Under the pieces are notes generated by a model. The model was not told the DNA's origin. It ran no database searches and was given only the letters and a program-made list of their open reading frames with translations. A stretch of 18,800 nucleotides of DNA from an uncultured Prevotella sp. (lineage in GTDB: Bacteria > Bacteroidota > Bacteroidia > Bacteroidales > Bacteroidaceae). Position 1 is the stretch's first letter. Each line of letters starts with the position of its first letter. The stretch lies in assembly GCA_945863825.1 (NCBI GenBank), contig CAMBBY010000002.1, positions 1 through 18,800 of the forward strand. The letters are read 5' to 3'. Below are positions 6,650-12,807 of this stretch, piece by piece. Made by a program: the position numbers and the translations under genes.

Positions 6650-9352
6650 TCAATGCTTTTGTTTTTCTTTCAGGTTCAATACATGTCCTTTCTTGTTCAC
6701 CTCTCGTGCAAAAGCGATTGGGGCTGCTATTCCTGAGCGATCCCAATCTCTGCAATAGGCTTTGATGGCATCCTTATGCGAGCATTTGAGTTCTGCCTTG
6801 TAGAGTTTGAGGGCTTCCTTCTCTGCTCGCTCTGTGGTATAGGTCATATAACACTCATGCGGTTCTTCAACTCCATAGACTTCACTGACGATTCCTCTTC
6901 GGATGAATACTTCACGGAAGAAGGCGCGTCCTTCCTTGTTGTCTAGGCGGTTAATGGTGAATATCTTTCGACATTCCACATCAGTAAGTCCGAGGATGGT
7001 CTTGATGTCATCAAATCGTTCCTTAAACTTGCCTTGATCCAACAGGATGGTGATGTCGGAGTTGTTGATGATGGCTTCCTTCACGATAGGGCTACCGATA
7101 ATATCCTGCAACTCCTGCGTCACGACACCGACCATTGCCCAGAACTTACGGGCTGTCTTGTAGAGGTACTTGATGTACTCTGCCATCATTGGACTTGCAA
7201 CGGCTTTCCATGCCTCTTCGATGACGAGCACCTTACGGTTCTTCTTGATTCTCATCTTCTGGATGAATACGTCCATGATGATGAGTGTCACCAAAGGGAA
7301 GAGTATCTTACTGTCCTTGACATTATCGATCTCGAAGACGATGAAGGTCTCATCAAAGAGGGTTGAGTCAACATCCTCGTTCAACGTTCGCTCGTAGATA
7401 CCTCCTTTGTAGAAGAGTCCCAGGGCGAAGGGATAGTTGTTCAGATCGACACCCGTCAGATGGTTTTCCCTACAGATATTTGGCAATCGGACGATACTGT
7501 ACTCATAGAAGGTGTTGAACGATAAGCCTTCAATTACCTGAGACCTACGCTTGTCTTCCATGTCCTGTATCTCCTTCCATATCTTCTGGTCAATATCGGG
7601 ATCGTTACTCTTACCCTCACTGATGGCTTGAAGCATGAACTTCCTATGCAGAGATTCCTTCTGCGTCTCGTTGTACCCATGGAATCCTGTGAAGTAGGCT
7701 TCATAGTATTCCTTGATACATTGCTCGATAAGCTGCTCTTCTATCTTGGTCGGTACAGCATCGTTACCTTTCCATATCAGCATGATAAGGTTCTTCAGGA
7801 AGTCCATCTTCTCGATGTTCAACTCTTCCTGCTTGATGCGGAAAGGGTTCATCGTGATTGGATTCTCTTCGGTATAGCTGATATACTTGCCTCCAACATA
7901 GTCACAAAGTCCTTCATAGGAGTTACCGGTATCGACCATGACCACATCGGTGTTCTGTTCCCAAAGCTGACGGATGACGCAGTTCATGTGGAAGCTCTTA
8001 CCGCTACCACTTGGACCGAGTACAAAGAAGTTGGAGTTATCGGTGTGCTTGGTCTTTCCTTCCTTACCACTGATGTCGATGGCTACTGGTACTCCCTGGC
8101 GGTCAGTATAATAGACCTTCAAGGGCGTGCCTTCGCTCTTGGGCAGTTTCTCCTTATACATCAAACAGCTGGCTGCATCACTCAGTGTCAGGAATCGGTC
8201 ATAGTCGGGATTCATGCTGTAGCAGTTACCAGGGAAAGAGTTAACAAACAACTCCAACTGATTGTACGACCGCTTGCTGATCTGAATACCAATTCGTCCG
8301 AAGGCATTCTCCAGATGGTTGGTGCATTTCTGCATGTCAGCTCCTGCATCTATGGTGACAATGAGGTTGAAATGGCAATAAACCAACTGCTTGTTGTCTC
8401 TTGCTATTACTTCCTCCACCTTCTTGATGTCTTCTACAGCAATCAGGTTGCTTGGATTCGGCAGAGAGGCGTGACGGTTTTTCTTCTTGGCAAGCTTTGA
8501 GAGTTCCTGCTTCTGATTGGGCAAGAAGATTATCTGGTCATAAACAACGCTCTGTGCTCCGGGGATGCTGTCGATGAGCGACATCAAATCCACAGGCATA
8601 GTGACATTGTTGACTTCGATATTGGTATAGGGTTTCAGGAATCCTGGCATCACGATGCTATCTACATCCACAAGGCTATAGACTTTCAGTTTTCTGCTGC
8701 CCAAACCAATCTGGTCATCCGTTACCTTGAAGCTGTTCAGCGATACATTCTTATCGGTAAAGTTCTGCACGAGGAAACGCTCCACATAGTGTCGGGCTTC
8801 TTCTGCACTCAGGAACTTCGAGTCGATGCCTCTGTCCTTGAGCTGGTCTTTCACTTTACCGATCTTCACCCGGAAGTCGTTCCACTTGCTTGCATCATAG
8901 CTGAAGAGTTTGCTTTTCTTGTTCTCCTGTGTGATGGTGATGTAAGTGTTACAATCGGTATATTTGCGTCCTCCGAAGTAGCGGAAATAGCTTTCTGAGA
9001 GAAACTCCTTGTTTCCCTCATCCTCACATTTGAACTGTCTTCGGGTGAACACATCCTGCTTGTGGATGGAGTACCCATCACCAAGTGTCGCCATCAATGC
9101 TGCCAGCAAGTTGGAAAATCCGTAGTAGTTGTCGATGTCGGCACAATGCTTCTGAACGGGATTCTGCATAGCGAGTATGGCAGAGAACTCTCCTGTCTTG
9201 GTGTATAGGATTCCTGCCCCATCAATATCCTCGATGGAGAAGTAAATATCCTTGAACACCTTCGGAGTCTTTCCCTTTGTGCCAAAGCACGATACAGAGA
9301 TGACCATTCCTATGATGATACAAAGAAAGGCTATGATTACATAAACAGTCAT
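6650..9352 (-). CDS. traG: TraG conjugation ATPase (VirB4 family)
   Basis: A 900-aa ATPase that powers pilus or channel assembly and DNA transfer, the VirB4 homologue of Bacteroidales conjugative elements. An N-terminal hydrophobic helix (residues 3-22) anchors it in the inner membrane. Walker A is GPSGSGKS at 446-453, preceded by FFVL; Walker B is KVLVIEEAW at 707-715; VTQELQD at 744-750 supplies the conserved glutamine. NPFRIKQEE after ISYTEENPITM is also typical of the family. About 60 residues beyond YGVEEP form a charged helical tail (830-900). Length is slightly above the usual 830 or so. It sits between traF (114-bp gap with hairpins) and the alpha-CTD-like gene (2-bp gap). No lesion is visible. 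Confidence 0.95.
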   Translation of the reverse strand: MTVYVIIAFLCIIIGMVISVSCFGTKGKTPKVFKDIYFSIEDIDGAGILYTKTGEFSAILAMQNPVQKHCADIDNYYGFSNLLAALMATLGDGYSIHKQDVFTRRQFKCEDEGNKEFLSESYFRYFGGRKYTDCNTYITITQENKKSKLFSYDASKWNDFRVKIGKVKDQLKDRGIDSKFLSAEEARHYVERFLVQNFTDKNVSLNSFKVTDDQIGLGSRKLKVYSLVDVDSIVMPGFLKPYTNIEVNNVTMPVDLMSLIDSIPGAQSVVYDQIIFLPNQKQELSKLAKKKNRHASLPNPSNLIAVEDIKKVEEVIARDNKQLVYCHFNLIVTIDAGADMQKCTNHLENAFGRIGIQISKRSYNQLELFVNSFPGNCYSMNPDYDRFLTLSDAASCLMYKEKLPKSEGTPLKVYYTDRQGVPVAIDISGKEGKTKHTDNSNFFVLGPSGSGKSFHMNCVIRQLWEQNTDVVMVDTGNSYEGLCDYVGGKYISYTEENPITMNPFRIKQEELNIEKMDFLKNLIMLIWKGNDAVPTKIEEQLIEQCIKEYYEAYFTGFHGYNETQKESLHRKFMLQAISEGKSNDPDIDQKIWKEIQDMEDKRRSQVIEGLSFNTFYEYSIVRLPNICRENHLTGVDLNNYPFALGLFYKGGIYERTLNEDVDSTLFDETFIVFEIDNVKDSKILFPLVTLIIMDVFIQKMRIKKNRKVLVIEEAWKAVASPMMAEYIKYLYKTARKFWAMVGVVTQELQDIIGSPIVKEAIINNSDITILLDQGKFKERFDDIKTILGLTDVECRKIFTINRLDNKEGRAFFREVFIRRGIVSEVYGVEEPHECYMTYTTERAEKEALKLYKAELKCSHKDAIKAYCRDWDRSGIAAPIAFAREVNKKGHVLNLKEKQKH

Positions 9353-9387
9353 TTTTCTTTGTTCGTTTTAATTTCGATTAGAATTGT

Positions 9388-9425
9388 GAAAGGGGCAAAC
9401 GGCAGATACGTCCGCTGCCCCTTTC
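9388..9425 (-). other. Strong intercistronic RNA hairpin between traF and traG
   Basis: A perfect 10-bp inverted repeat, GAAAGGGGCA (9388-9397) and TGCCCCTTTC (9416-9425), with a further weak inner stem. On the minus strand, no run of T follows, so it is not a standard intrinsic terminator. It could set the level or stability of the traG message, or be a protein-binding site. Confidence 0.6.
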
Positions 9426-9445
9426 TGATAGGCTACACATACGAT

Positions 9446-9459
9446 CCTCGTATGCGAGG
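9446..9459 (-). other. Second small hairpin between traF and traG
   Basis: CCTCG TATG CGAGG, 5-bp arms with a 4-base loop, lying 8 bp downstream of the traF stop and 20 bp before the larger hairpin. Stem stability is modest. It may act with the larger hairpin in segmental mRNA processing. Confidence 0.4.
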
Positions 9460-9466
9460 TGGTTCA

Positions 9467-9763
9467 TTACAACTTGCTGATGTTGGCATAGACGAAGATT
9501 CCCTTGTCTGTCTTCTTGGTATGCAGTCCCTTGCGTTGCTTCACCATGATGAAGGCCATGCCTGTGCTTAGGGCAACAACGGCAAACACCAATCCAACGA
9601 TGAATCCAGCAATGGCGTACACAATCATGAAGCCCAATATGCCAACGGCTGCAGTGATGGCTGCCCAGGTGATGTAGCGTCCCTGGAGTCCCATAAACTC
9701 CAGTGGGCGTTGCAATCCCTTGAACATTGGGTACTCAGTTTCGGTTTCTTTCGTCTGTGCCAT
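9467..9763 (-). CDS. traF: TraF, DUF4133 inner-membrane protein (VirB3-like)
   Basis: A 98-aa protein with a short cytoplasmic N-terminus (FKGLQRPLEFMGLQGRYI), two adjacent membrane helices at about 32-53 (TWAAITAAVGILGFMIVYAIA) and 54-75 (GFIVGLVFAVVALSTGMAFI) and a basic C-terminus (KQRKGLHTKKTDKG). This two-helix layout and the FKGLQRPLE motif are those of DUF4133/TraF proteins, considered the VirB3 equivalent that works with the TraG/VirB4 ATPase. Length is normal for the family. It is 32 bp after the second traE-like gene and upstream of traG, the canonical order. Confidence 0.92.
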   Translation of the reverse strand: MAQTKETETEYPMFKGLQRPLEFMGLQGRYITWAAITAAVGILGFMIVYAIAGFIVGLVFAVVALSTGMAFIMVKQRKGLHTKKTDKGIFVYANISKL

Positions 9764-9795
9764 AATTCAGTTTTTAGATAAGGGGATTACTCTGT

Positions 9796-10188
9796 TTAAC
9801 CTCCGATACCGAAGAAGAGAGGAAGCGCGTTAGCAGCTGCAATCAGGAAGATGCAGGCACCACCTACCATCATGATCTTCTTCTTGACATCCTGCTCCTC
9901 ATTGTTCATTGCGATGTAAACGCTGATAGCGCCCACAATGGCAACAACACCGGCAAGAGCATAGCAAAGGTTCACAACATACGGAACGTATTTTGCAATC
10001 TCCGTAGCAACGTCCTCCAGTGCGCTTGTACCTGCGTCATAGCCTGTACCTGCGAGAGCCTGAGCTGATGCGTTTACGGTACCAAGTACAGAGGCTACTG
10101 CTGCGAGTGCCATGCACTTGACGCCCTTATCGCACTTGCAGACAGTCTGTTTCACGGAAGCGTATGCGTTTGAAAAGAACTTTTTCAT
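9796..10188 (-). CDS. traE: TraE-like DUF4134 protein, copy 2 (VirB2-like pilin candidate)
   Basis: A 130-aa small membrane protein. The N-terminal basic region (MKKFFSNAYASVKQTVCKCDKGVKC) precedes a hydrophobic stretch ending ASAQALA, consistent with a long signal peptide cleaved near residue 43. The mature part has two membrane helices, about 67-92 (YVPYVVNLCYALAGVVAIVGAISVYIAM) and 104-126 (KIMMVGGACIFLIAAANALPLFF), joined by a charged loop NNEEQDVKKK. This matches DUF4134/TraE, the likely pilin subunit (VirB2-like) of these systems. It follows another DUF4134 gene and precedes traF. Both copies keep the ALQIYIKMNF or AISVYIAMNN type motif before the charged loop. Confidence 0.9.
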   Translation of the reverse strand: MKKFFSNAYASVKQTVCKCDKGVKCMALAAVASVLGTVNASAQALAGTGYDAGTSALEDVATEIAKYVPYVVNLCYALAGVVAIVGAISVYIAMNNEEQDVKKKIMMVGGACIFLIAAANALPLFFGIGG

Positions 10189-10265
10189 TGGCTTCTTTAC
10201 GTTTTTGGTTTGACAATCTGTGAATTAACTCACTATCTTGATCGCGATTTCAAATAGTTTCTTGT

Positions 10266-10628
10266 TTAGAAGATGAAGTTCATGTCCTGATAGCCGAAGA
10301 AGGCTGGCATGACTATGGATGCTCCAATCATGAAGAGTATGCCACCGATGAGCATAGCGATGCTCTTTGTGATGTCTCCTTCTTGGAAGTTCATCTTTAT
10401 GTATATCTGTAGTGCAGAGATGATGACCATAACGGCTGCAGCTGCATAGAGCACATCTACGGTGTAGATCATCATTGTGCCCAGGAAGGTGGTGGCTTCT
10501 GCCAATCCATCCGCACCCCAGCTGTAGTCAACTGCCCCACACTTGGCTGATGCCGAAGTGGCACTCAGCACAAGTAGGAACATGATGAAACATCTCAAAC
10601 ACAACATTCTAATATTTCGTCTGAACAT
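10266..10628 (-). CDS. TraE-like DUF4134 protein, copy 1
   Basis: A 120-aa exported two-helix protein of the DUF4134 family. A signal peptide (hydrophobic core MFLLVLSATSASAKC, cleavage near the ASA) is followed by helices at about 50-75 (MMIYTVDVLYAAAAVMVIISALQIYI) and 85-108 (AMLIGGILFMIGASIVMPAFFGY). It shares the layout of the next gene but little sequence. The start is uncertain: ATG 10628 overlaps the preceding CDS by 20 bp, while an internal ATG at 10607 lies one base after that gene's stop. Neither has a visible Shine-Dalgarno sequence, as is common in this phylum. Two TraE-type proteins in tandem might make a hetero-polymeric pilus or a minor/major pair. Confidence 0.85.
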   Translation of the reverse strand: MFRRNIRMLCLRCFIMFLLVLSATSASAKCGAVDYSWGADGLAEATTFLGTMMIYTVDVLYAAAAVMVIISALQIYIKMNFQEGDITKSIAMLIGGILFMIGASIVMPAFFGYQDMNFIF

Positions 10629-11337
10629 GGTTATAATCTATATTGTATCTGTCTGCCGTATGGTTACGTACTGCTGATAGTAGTCCTGTACTGGTCAAGC
10701 ATACACTCTTGGTGGTGATGGACTCCATAGCGGCATTCACCGCATTGGCGTGACCACGAACCTCTGGAGAGGCTGTAGGCTCAAAGACATTCTTGACATC
10801 ATACGTCTTCTGTCTAAGGCTTGGATCAAAGGCATCGTCTTCCTTGAATACCTTCTGCTCGGGTTCCGGTTCTTCTTGTTCAGAGAAGTCATGAACTTCA
10901 AAGCCGCCAGATTCTTCATCAATGGACTCTTCTTCGGGTTCCGGTTCGTCAAGGTCTTCTGTAGGATCCTCGTTATCCTCACTTTCTTGCTCCTGAGCCT
11001 CTGACTTTCCCTCTTCTGTTGCCTCTGAATGGTCATCGTTATCGTAGCGAAGCGCATCGTCATCGTTAAGTTGCTCTTCTGCTTCCGCAATCTCAGTTGC
11101 AACATCTTCCTCCTTCTGTTGTGAAGAGACAAAGTTGAATCCACCAGTCGAAGGATCTTCTACCACATTTTGGGTGGCAAACTCATCGACTTCCTCAGAG
11201 GTTGTACCGATGTCGATATTCTCTTCTTCCGTTTCAGCAGCCTTCTTCAGGGCTGCAAGATCGGTTGTGATCATGGCTGCAAAGTAGAGCACGTATGCTA
11301 ATGTGAGCACGATGGCAAATATGATAAATCCTGTCAT
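10609..11337 (-). CDS. First tra-operon gene: membrane-anchored, highly acidic protein (TraD position)
   Basis: A 242-aa protein with one N-terminal membrane helix (residues 3-28, FIIFAIVLTLAYVLYFAAMITTDLAAL) and a long Glu/Asp-rich, probably disordered region (about 36-165, for example EEVDEFATQ, NDDDALRYDNDDHSE, EPEPEEESIDEES). A more ordered C-terminal part contains DPSLRQKTYDVKNVFEP and VNAAMESITTKSV. It is the first gene after the candidate promoter at 11382-11389 and directly precedes the pilin-like genes. Its place fits that of TraD in CTnDOT-type operons, but I could not match it to a family. The acidic tail could hold the channel base or a cytoplasmic partner; this is inference. Confidence 0.7.
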   Translation of the reverse strand: MTGFIIFAIVLTLAYVLYFAAMITTDLAALKKAAETEEENIDIGTTSEEVDEFATQNVVEDPSTGGFNFVSSQQKEEDVATEIAEAEEQLNDDDALRYDNDDHSEATEEGKSEAQEQESEDNEDPTEDLDEPEPEEESIDEESGGFEVHDFSEQEEPEPEQKVFKEDDAFDPSLRQKTYDVKNVFEPTASPEVRGHANAVNAAMESITTKSVCLTSTGLLSAVRNHTADRYNIDYNHVQTKY

Positions 11338-11381
11338 TGTTTTGTTGTTCGTTTTATGGGTGACTGATTGATTTGACGACG

Positions 11382-11389
11382 CAAAGTTA
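11382..11389 (-). promoter_or_regulatory. Candidate promoter of the tra operon (-7 box TAACTTTG)
   Basis: The minus strand reads TAACTTTG, an exact fit to the Bacteroidales -7 consensus TAnnTTTG. It lies 44 bp upstream of the first tra ATG (11337). No clear -33 TTTG is found at the expected distance, which is what one would expect if an activator is required. Confidence 0.5.
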
Positions 11390-11575
11390 CAGGGGAAATC
11401 TTATTCATTTTTATTATATGGGGCTTATACCGCCATTTCCGACCCTCTATCGAACCTCTTGATTTACTTTTATTTCCAAAGGAAAACAACAGAGCAGTAG
11501 CATCCAATGCACCAAAAGCCACAAACGAAAATAGCCCCTTGACCTCCGTTTCCAGAGACCAAAAGGCTACAGACG
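11390..11575. other. Leader/intergenic region between maintenance and tra operons, no gene seen
   Basis: A 186-bp stretch between the terminator of the maintenance operon and the tra promoter. It holds an imperfect direct repeat, CCAAAAGCCACAAACGAAAA (from 11512) and CCAAAAGGCTACAGACGAAAA-like (from 11559), 47 bp apart. A 106-codon minus-strand open frame (11334-11654) runs across it, the promoter and the terminator, and is judged spurious. The repeats are candidates for regulator binding upstream of the tra promoter. Confidence 0.4.
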
Positions 11576-11616
11576 AAAAAAGGCGGCAAGTTGCTCTCGT
11601 GAACAACCTACCGCCT
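11576..11616 (-). terminator. Intrinsic terminator of the maintenance operon
   Basis: On the minus strand a stem AGGCGG/CCGCCT, extended by GTTG/CAAC, is followed directly by six T (plus-strand A run 11576-11581). It lies about 80 bp after the stop of the DnaC-like gene and separates it from the tra operon promoter. Confidence 0.85.
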
Positions 11617-11650
11617 ATCATGTATGGGTAATACAAATGTGCTATTGGCA

Positions 11651-11676
11651 ACACTTGTGCTCATGCACGCACGTGT
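11651..11676. repeat. Imperfect 26-bp palindrome just after the DnaC-like gene
   Basis: The sequence ACACTTGTGCTCATGCACGCACGTGT matches its own reverse complement at 18 of 26 positions by my count. It lies between the stop of the DnaC-like gene and the terminator. It could be a binding site or an mRNA 3' structure; no function is shown. Confidence 0.3.
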
Positions 11677-11694
11677 AATATATATAATATGTAT

Positions 11695-12000
11695 CTAAGG
11701 GGAAGCACTCTCTTTGATGCTCCTGAAGCTGACATCAGGAAAGGCAACACAGGTCTGCATCTCATTGAATCGGTCTGCCATCCTATCACCATACCTCTCC
11801 CTTATGGTCTTGTTGAGCAGATTGGTGGTGAGTACCGTAAACAATCGGTTATCATACCTGTATTCCAACAGTTCTATGATGGGAGAATAAACATTACCGT
11901 ACTTCTGAACCTCTACAGGTTCCAATCCGAAATCGTCAATAGCCAACAATCCTGTGCGCTTCAACTGATTGAACTTGTATTCATCGTTCGTGAAGTGCAA
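11695..12000 (-). pseudogene. DnaC/IstB-like ATPase, C-terminal part (frame-shifted fragment)
   Basis: This is the second half of a helicase-loader-like AAA+ ATPase whose first half lies in another frame at 12024-12410. The open part includes Walker B GLLAIDDFGLEP and the typical run GNVYSPIIELLEYRYDNRLFTVLTTNLL (sensor 1 TTNL), then YGDRMADRFNEM, all hallmarks of the DnaC-like proteins of Bacteroidales mobile elements. The frame is open back to a TAG near 12079, so residues YYGHPSEACLRVYKAIEIL also belong to this side; 12000 is only a TTG codon, not a convincing start. No own start or ribosome site is seen, so expression would need the upstream gene. The TAG stop is at 11695. Confidence 0.8.
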
Positions 12001-12023
12001 TATCTCTATGGCTTTATAGACTC

Positions 12024-12410
12024 TCAGGCAAGCCTCAGAAGGATGTCCGTAATAATCGGTGTTCTCTGGATCTGTTCGCTACACGAAATCAAGGTCTTGA
12101 TCGTGGCAAGTGCTGTCGATTTACCATTGCCAGGATTACCTGCCATCAGCAAGCCGACCGTTTTATTCGGATTCTCCAACCACATAGCGACCTCTGCCAG
12201 ACACTTTTTGAGTGCCGGATTCTCGATGTATGTCCGCCCATGAAGATTGACTTCTCGCTCATAGAAGGCTTCGAAGACAGCGGTAGCCCCTGGCACACTA
12301 AAAAGTTCCACCAAAGTCCTCCTGTCTCGCATCAGATGGGACAGCAGCCGCCCTACGCAAGTCGGTTGGTGGCGAGGTATTCCCTTGGGGTCTTTGTCTT
12401 GTTCTTCCAT
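12024..12410 (-). pseudogene. DnaC/IstB-like helicase-loader ATPase, N-terminal part (frameshifted)
   Basis: In this family the ATPase delivers the replicative helicase to an origin, like DnaC or lambda P. I start at ATG 12410 (MEEQDKDPKG); a frame from 12440 adds ten residues overlapping the previous gene. The sequence has an N-terminal helical region (VGRLLSHLMRDRRTLVELF, FEAFYEREVNLHGR) and Walker A GNPGNGKST followed by ALATIKTL. It ends TPIITDILLRLA at a TGA, before Walker B. Walker B and sensor 1 follow in the -1 frame at 11695-12000, so a single-base insertion or two-base deletion between about 12024 and 12076 would explain the break. There is no homopolymer there, so a true mutation is more likely than a sequencing slip. 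Confidence 0.82.
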
Positions 12411-12807
12411 AGTCTGTCGCTTTATTGCTTTGATTCTCAATTTGTATTCTTAGCCAATCGGCAAAGTGACTCTTCGCGTCTTCCGTGCTGACATGTTGCA
12501 ATTTTCCTCGCGCCAGACAATCGGTCTTGAAGGCTTCGAGGTATTTTGCCAATGCGCCAGCTTGCAATCCGAACTTCACGAAGATACTGTCTGCCCAGAT
12601 GGAGTCGCCTTTCAGCAGTTCTATCTCTGCATCCAGTCCTTCCCTCTGGAAAGTTTCTTCCTCGAAAACTCTTTCCTCACGCGCGGGTGTCGTCGTCGAC
12701 GGCGGTGGATTTTTTTTATTATTTTTCTTTTTGGGCACTTTTTCTTTTGTTTCTTTTTTTTTGCAAATCAGCCGTTTCTGGCATGTTTCTTCCGAATAAT
12801 TCCCCAT
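12298..12807 (-). pseudogene. DUF4373-type replication protein, C-terminal part in a shifted frame
   Basis: The frame contains the conserved C-terminal domain of Bacteroidales DUF4373 proteins: IELLKGDSIWADSIFVKFGL, then LAKYLEAFKTDCL and the characteristic AKSHFADWLRIQIENQ. It overlaps the upstream DUF4373 frame and joins it by +1 at the A9 tract (12754-12762, minus strand): CAA-AAA-AAA-AGA becomes the CKKKETKEK reading. The first ATG (MGNYSEET, 12807) lies inside the upstream gene and would only serve for reinitiation. After IENQ the frame runs on 113 bp into the DnaC-like gene with unconvincing, Arg/Gln/Pro-rich sequence, so the true end is probably near 12430 and the tail may itself reflect a small lesion. 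Confidence 0.7.
12711..12762. other. T-rich tract next to the iteron-like array (candidate DNA-unwinding element)
   Basis: The plus strand has runs of 8, 5, 5, 5 and 9 T broken by single C, A or G bases, then the T9 at 12754-12762. It adjoins the repeat array (nearest copy at 12785). A strand-asymmetric A+T-rich segment beside initiator sites is the usual layout of a replication origin. Confidence 0.5.

Noticed and set aside
6648..6755. N-terminal extension of the alpha-CTD-like protein
   Set aside because: It would overlap the end of traG by over 100 bp, and the ATG at 6647 just after the traG stop is the normal operon start.
7628..8500. 290-aa plus-strand open frame inside traG
   Set aside because: Antisense to the clear VirB4 ATPase, with His/Val/Leu-rich shadow composition and no domain.
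9388..9425. traF-traG hairpin as a terminator
   Set aside because: No T-run follows on the minus strand, and the downstream genes belong to the same operon.
11334..11654. 106-codon minus-strand open frame before the tra operon
   Set aside because: It covers the terminator, the repeats and the -7 box, and its sequence is Phe/Leu/Ala-rich without a recognisable domain; best seen as chance openness.
11689..12243. 184-aa plus-strand open frame over the DnaC-like gene
   Set aside because: Antisense to Walker B, sensor 1 and the rest of the loader; no domain of its own.
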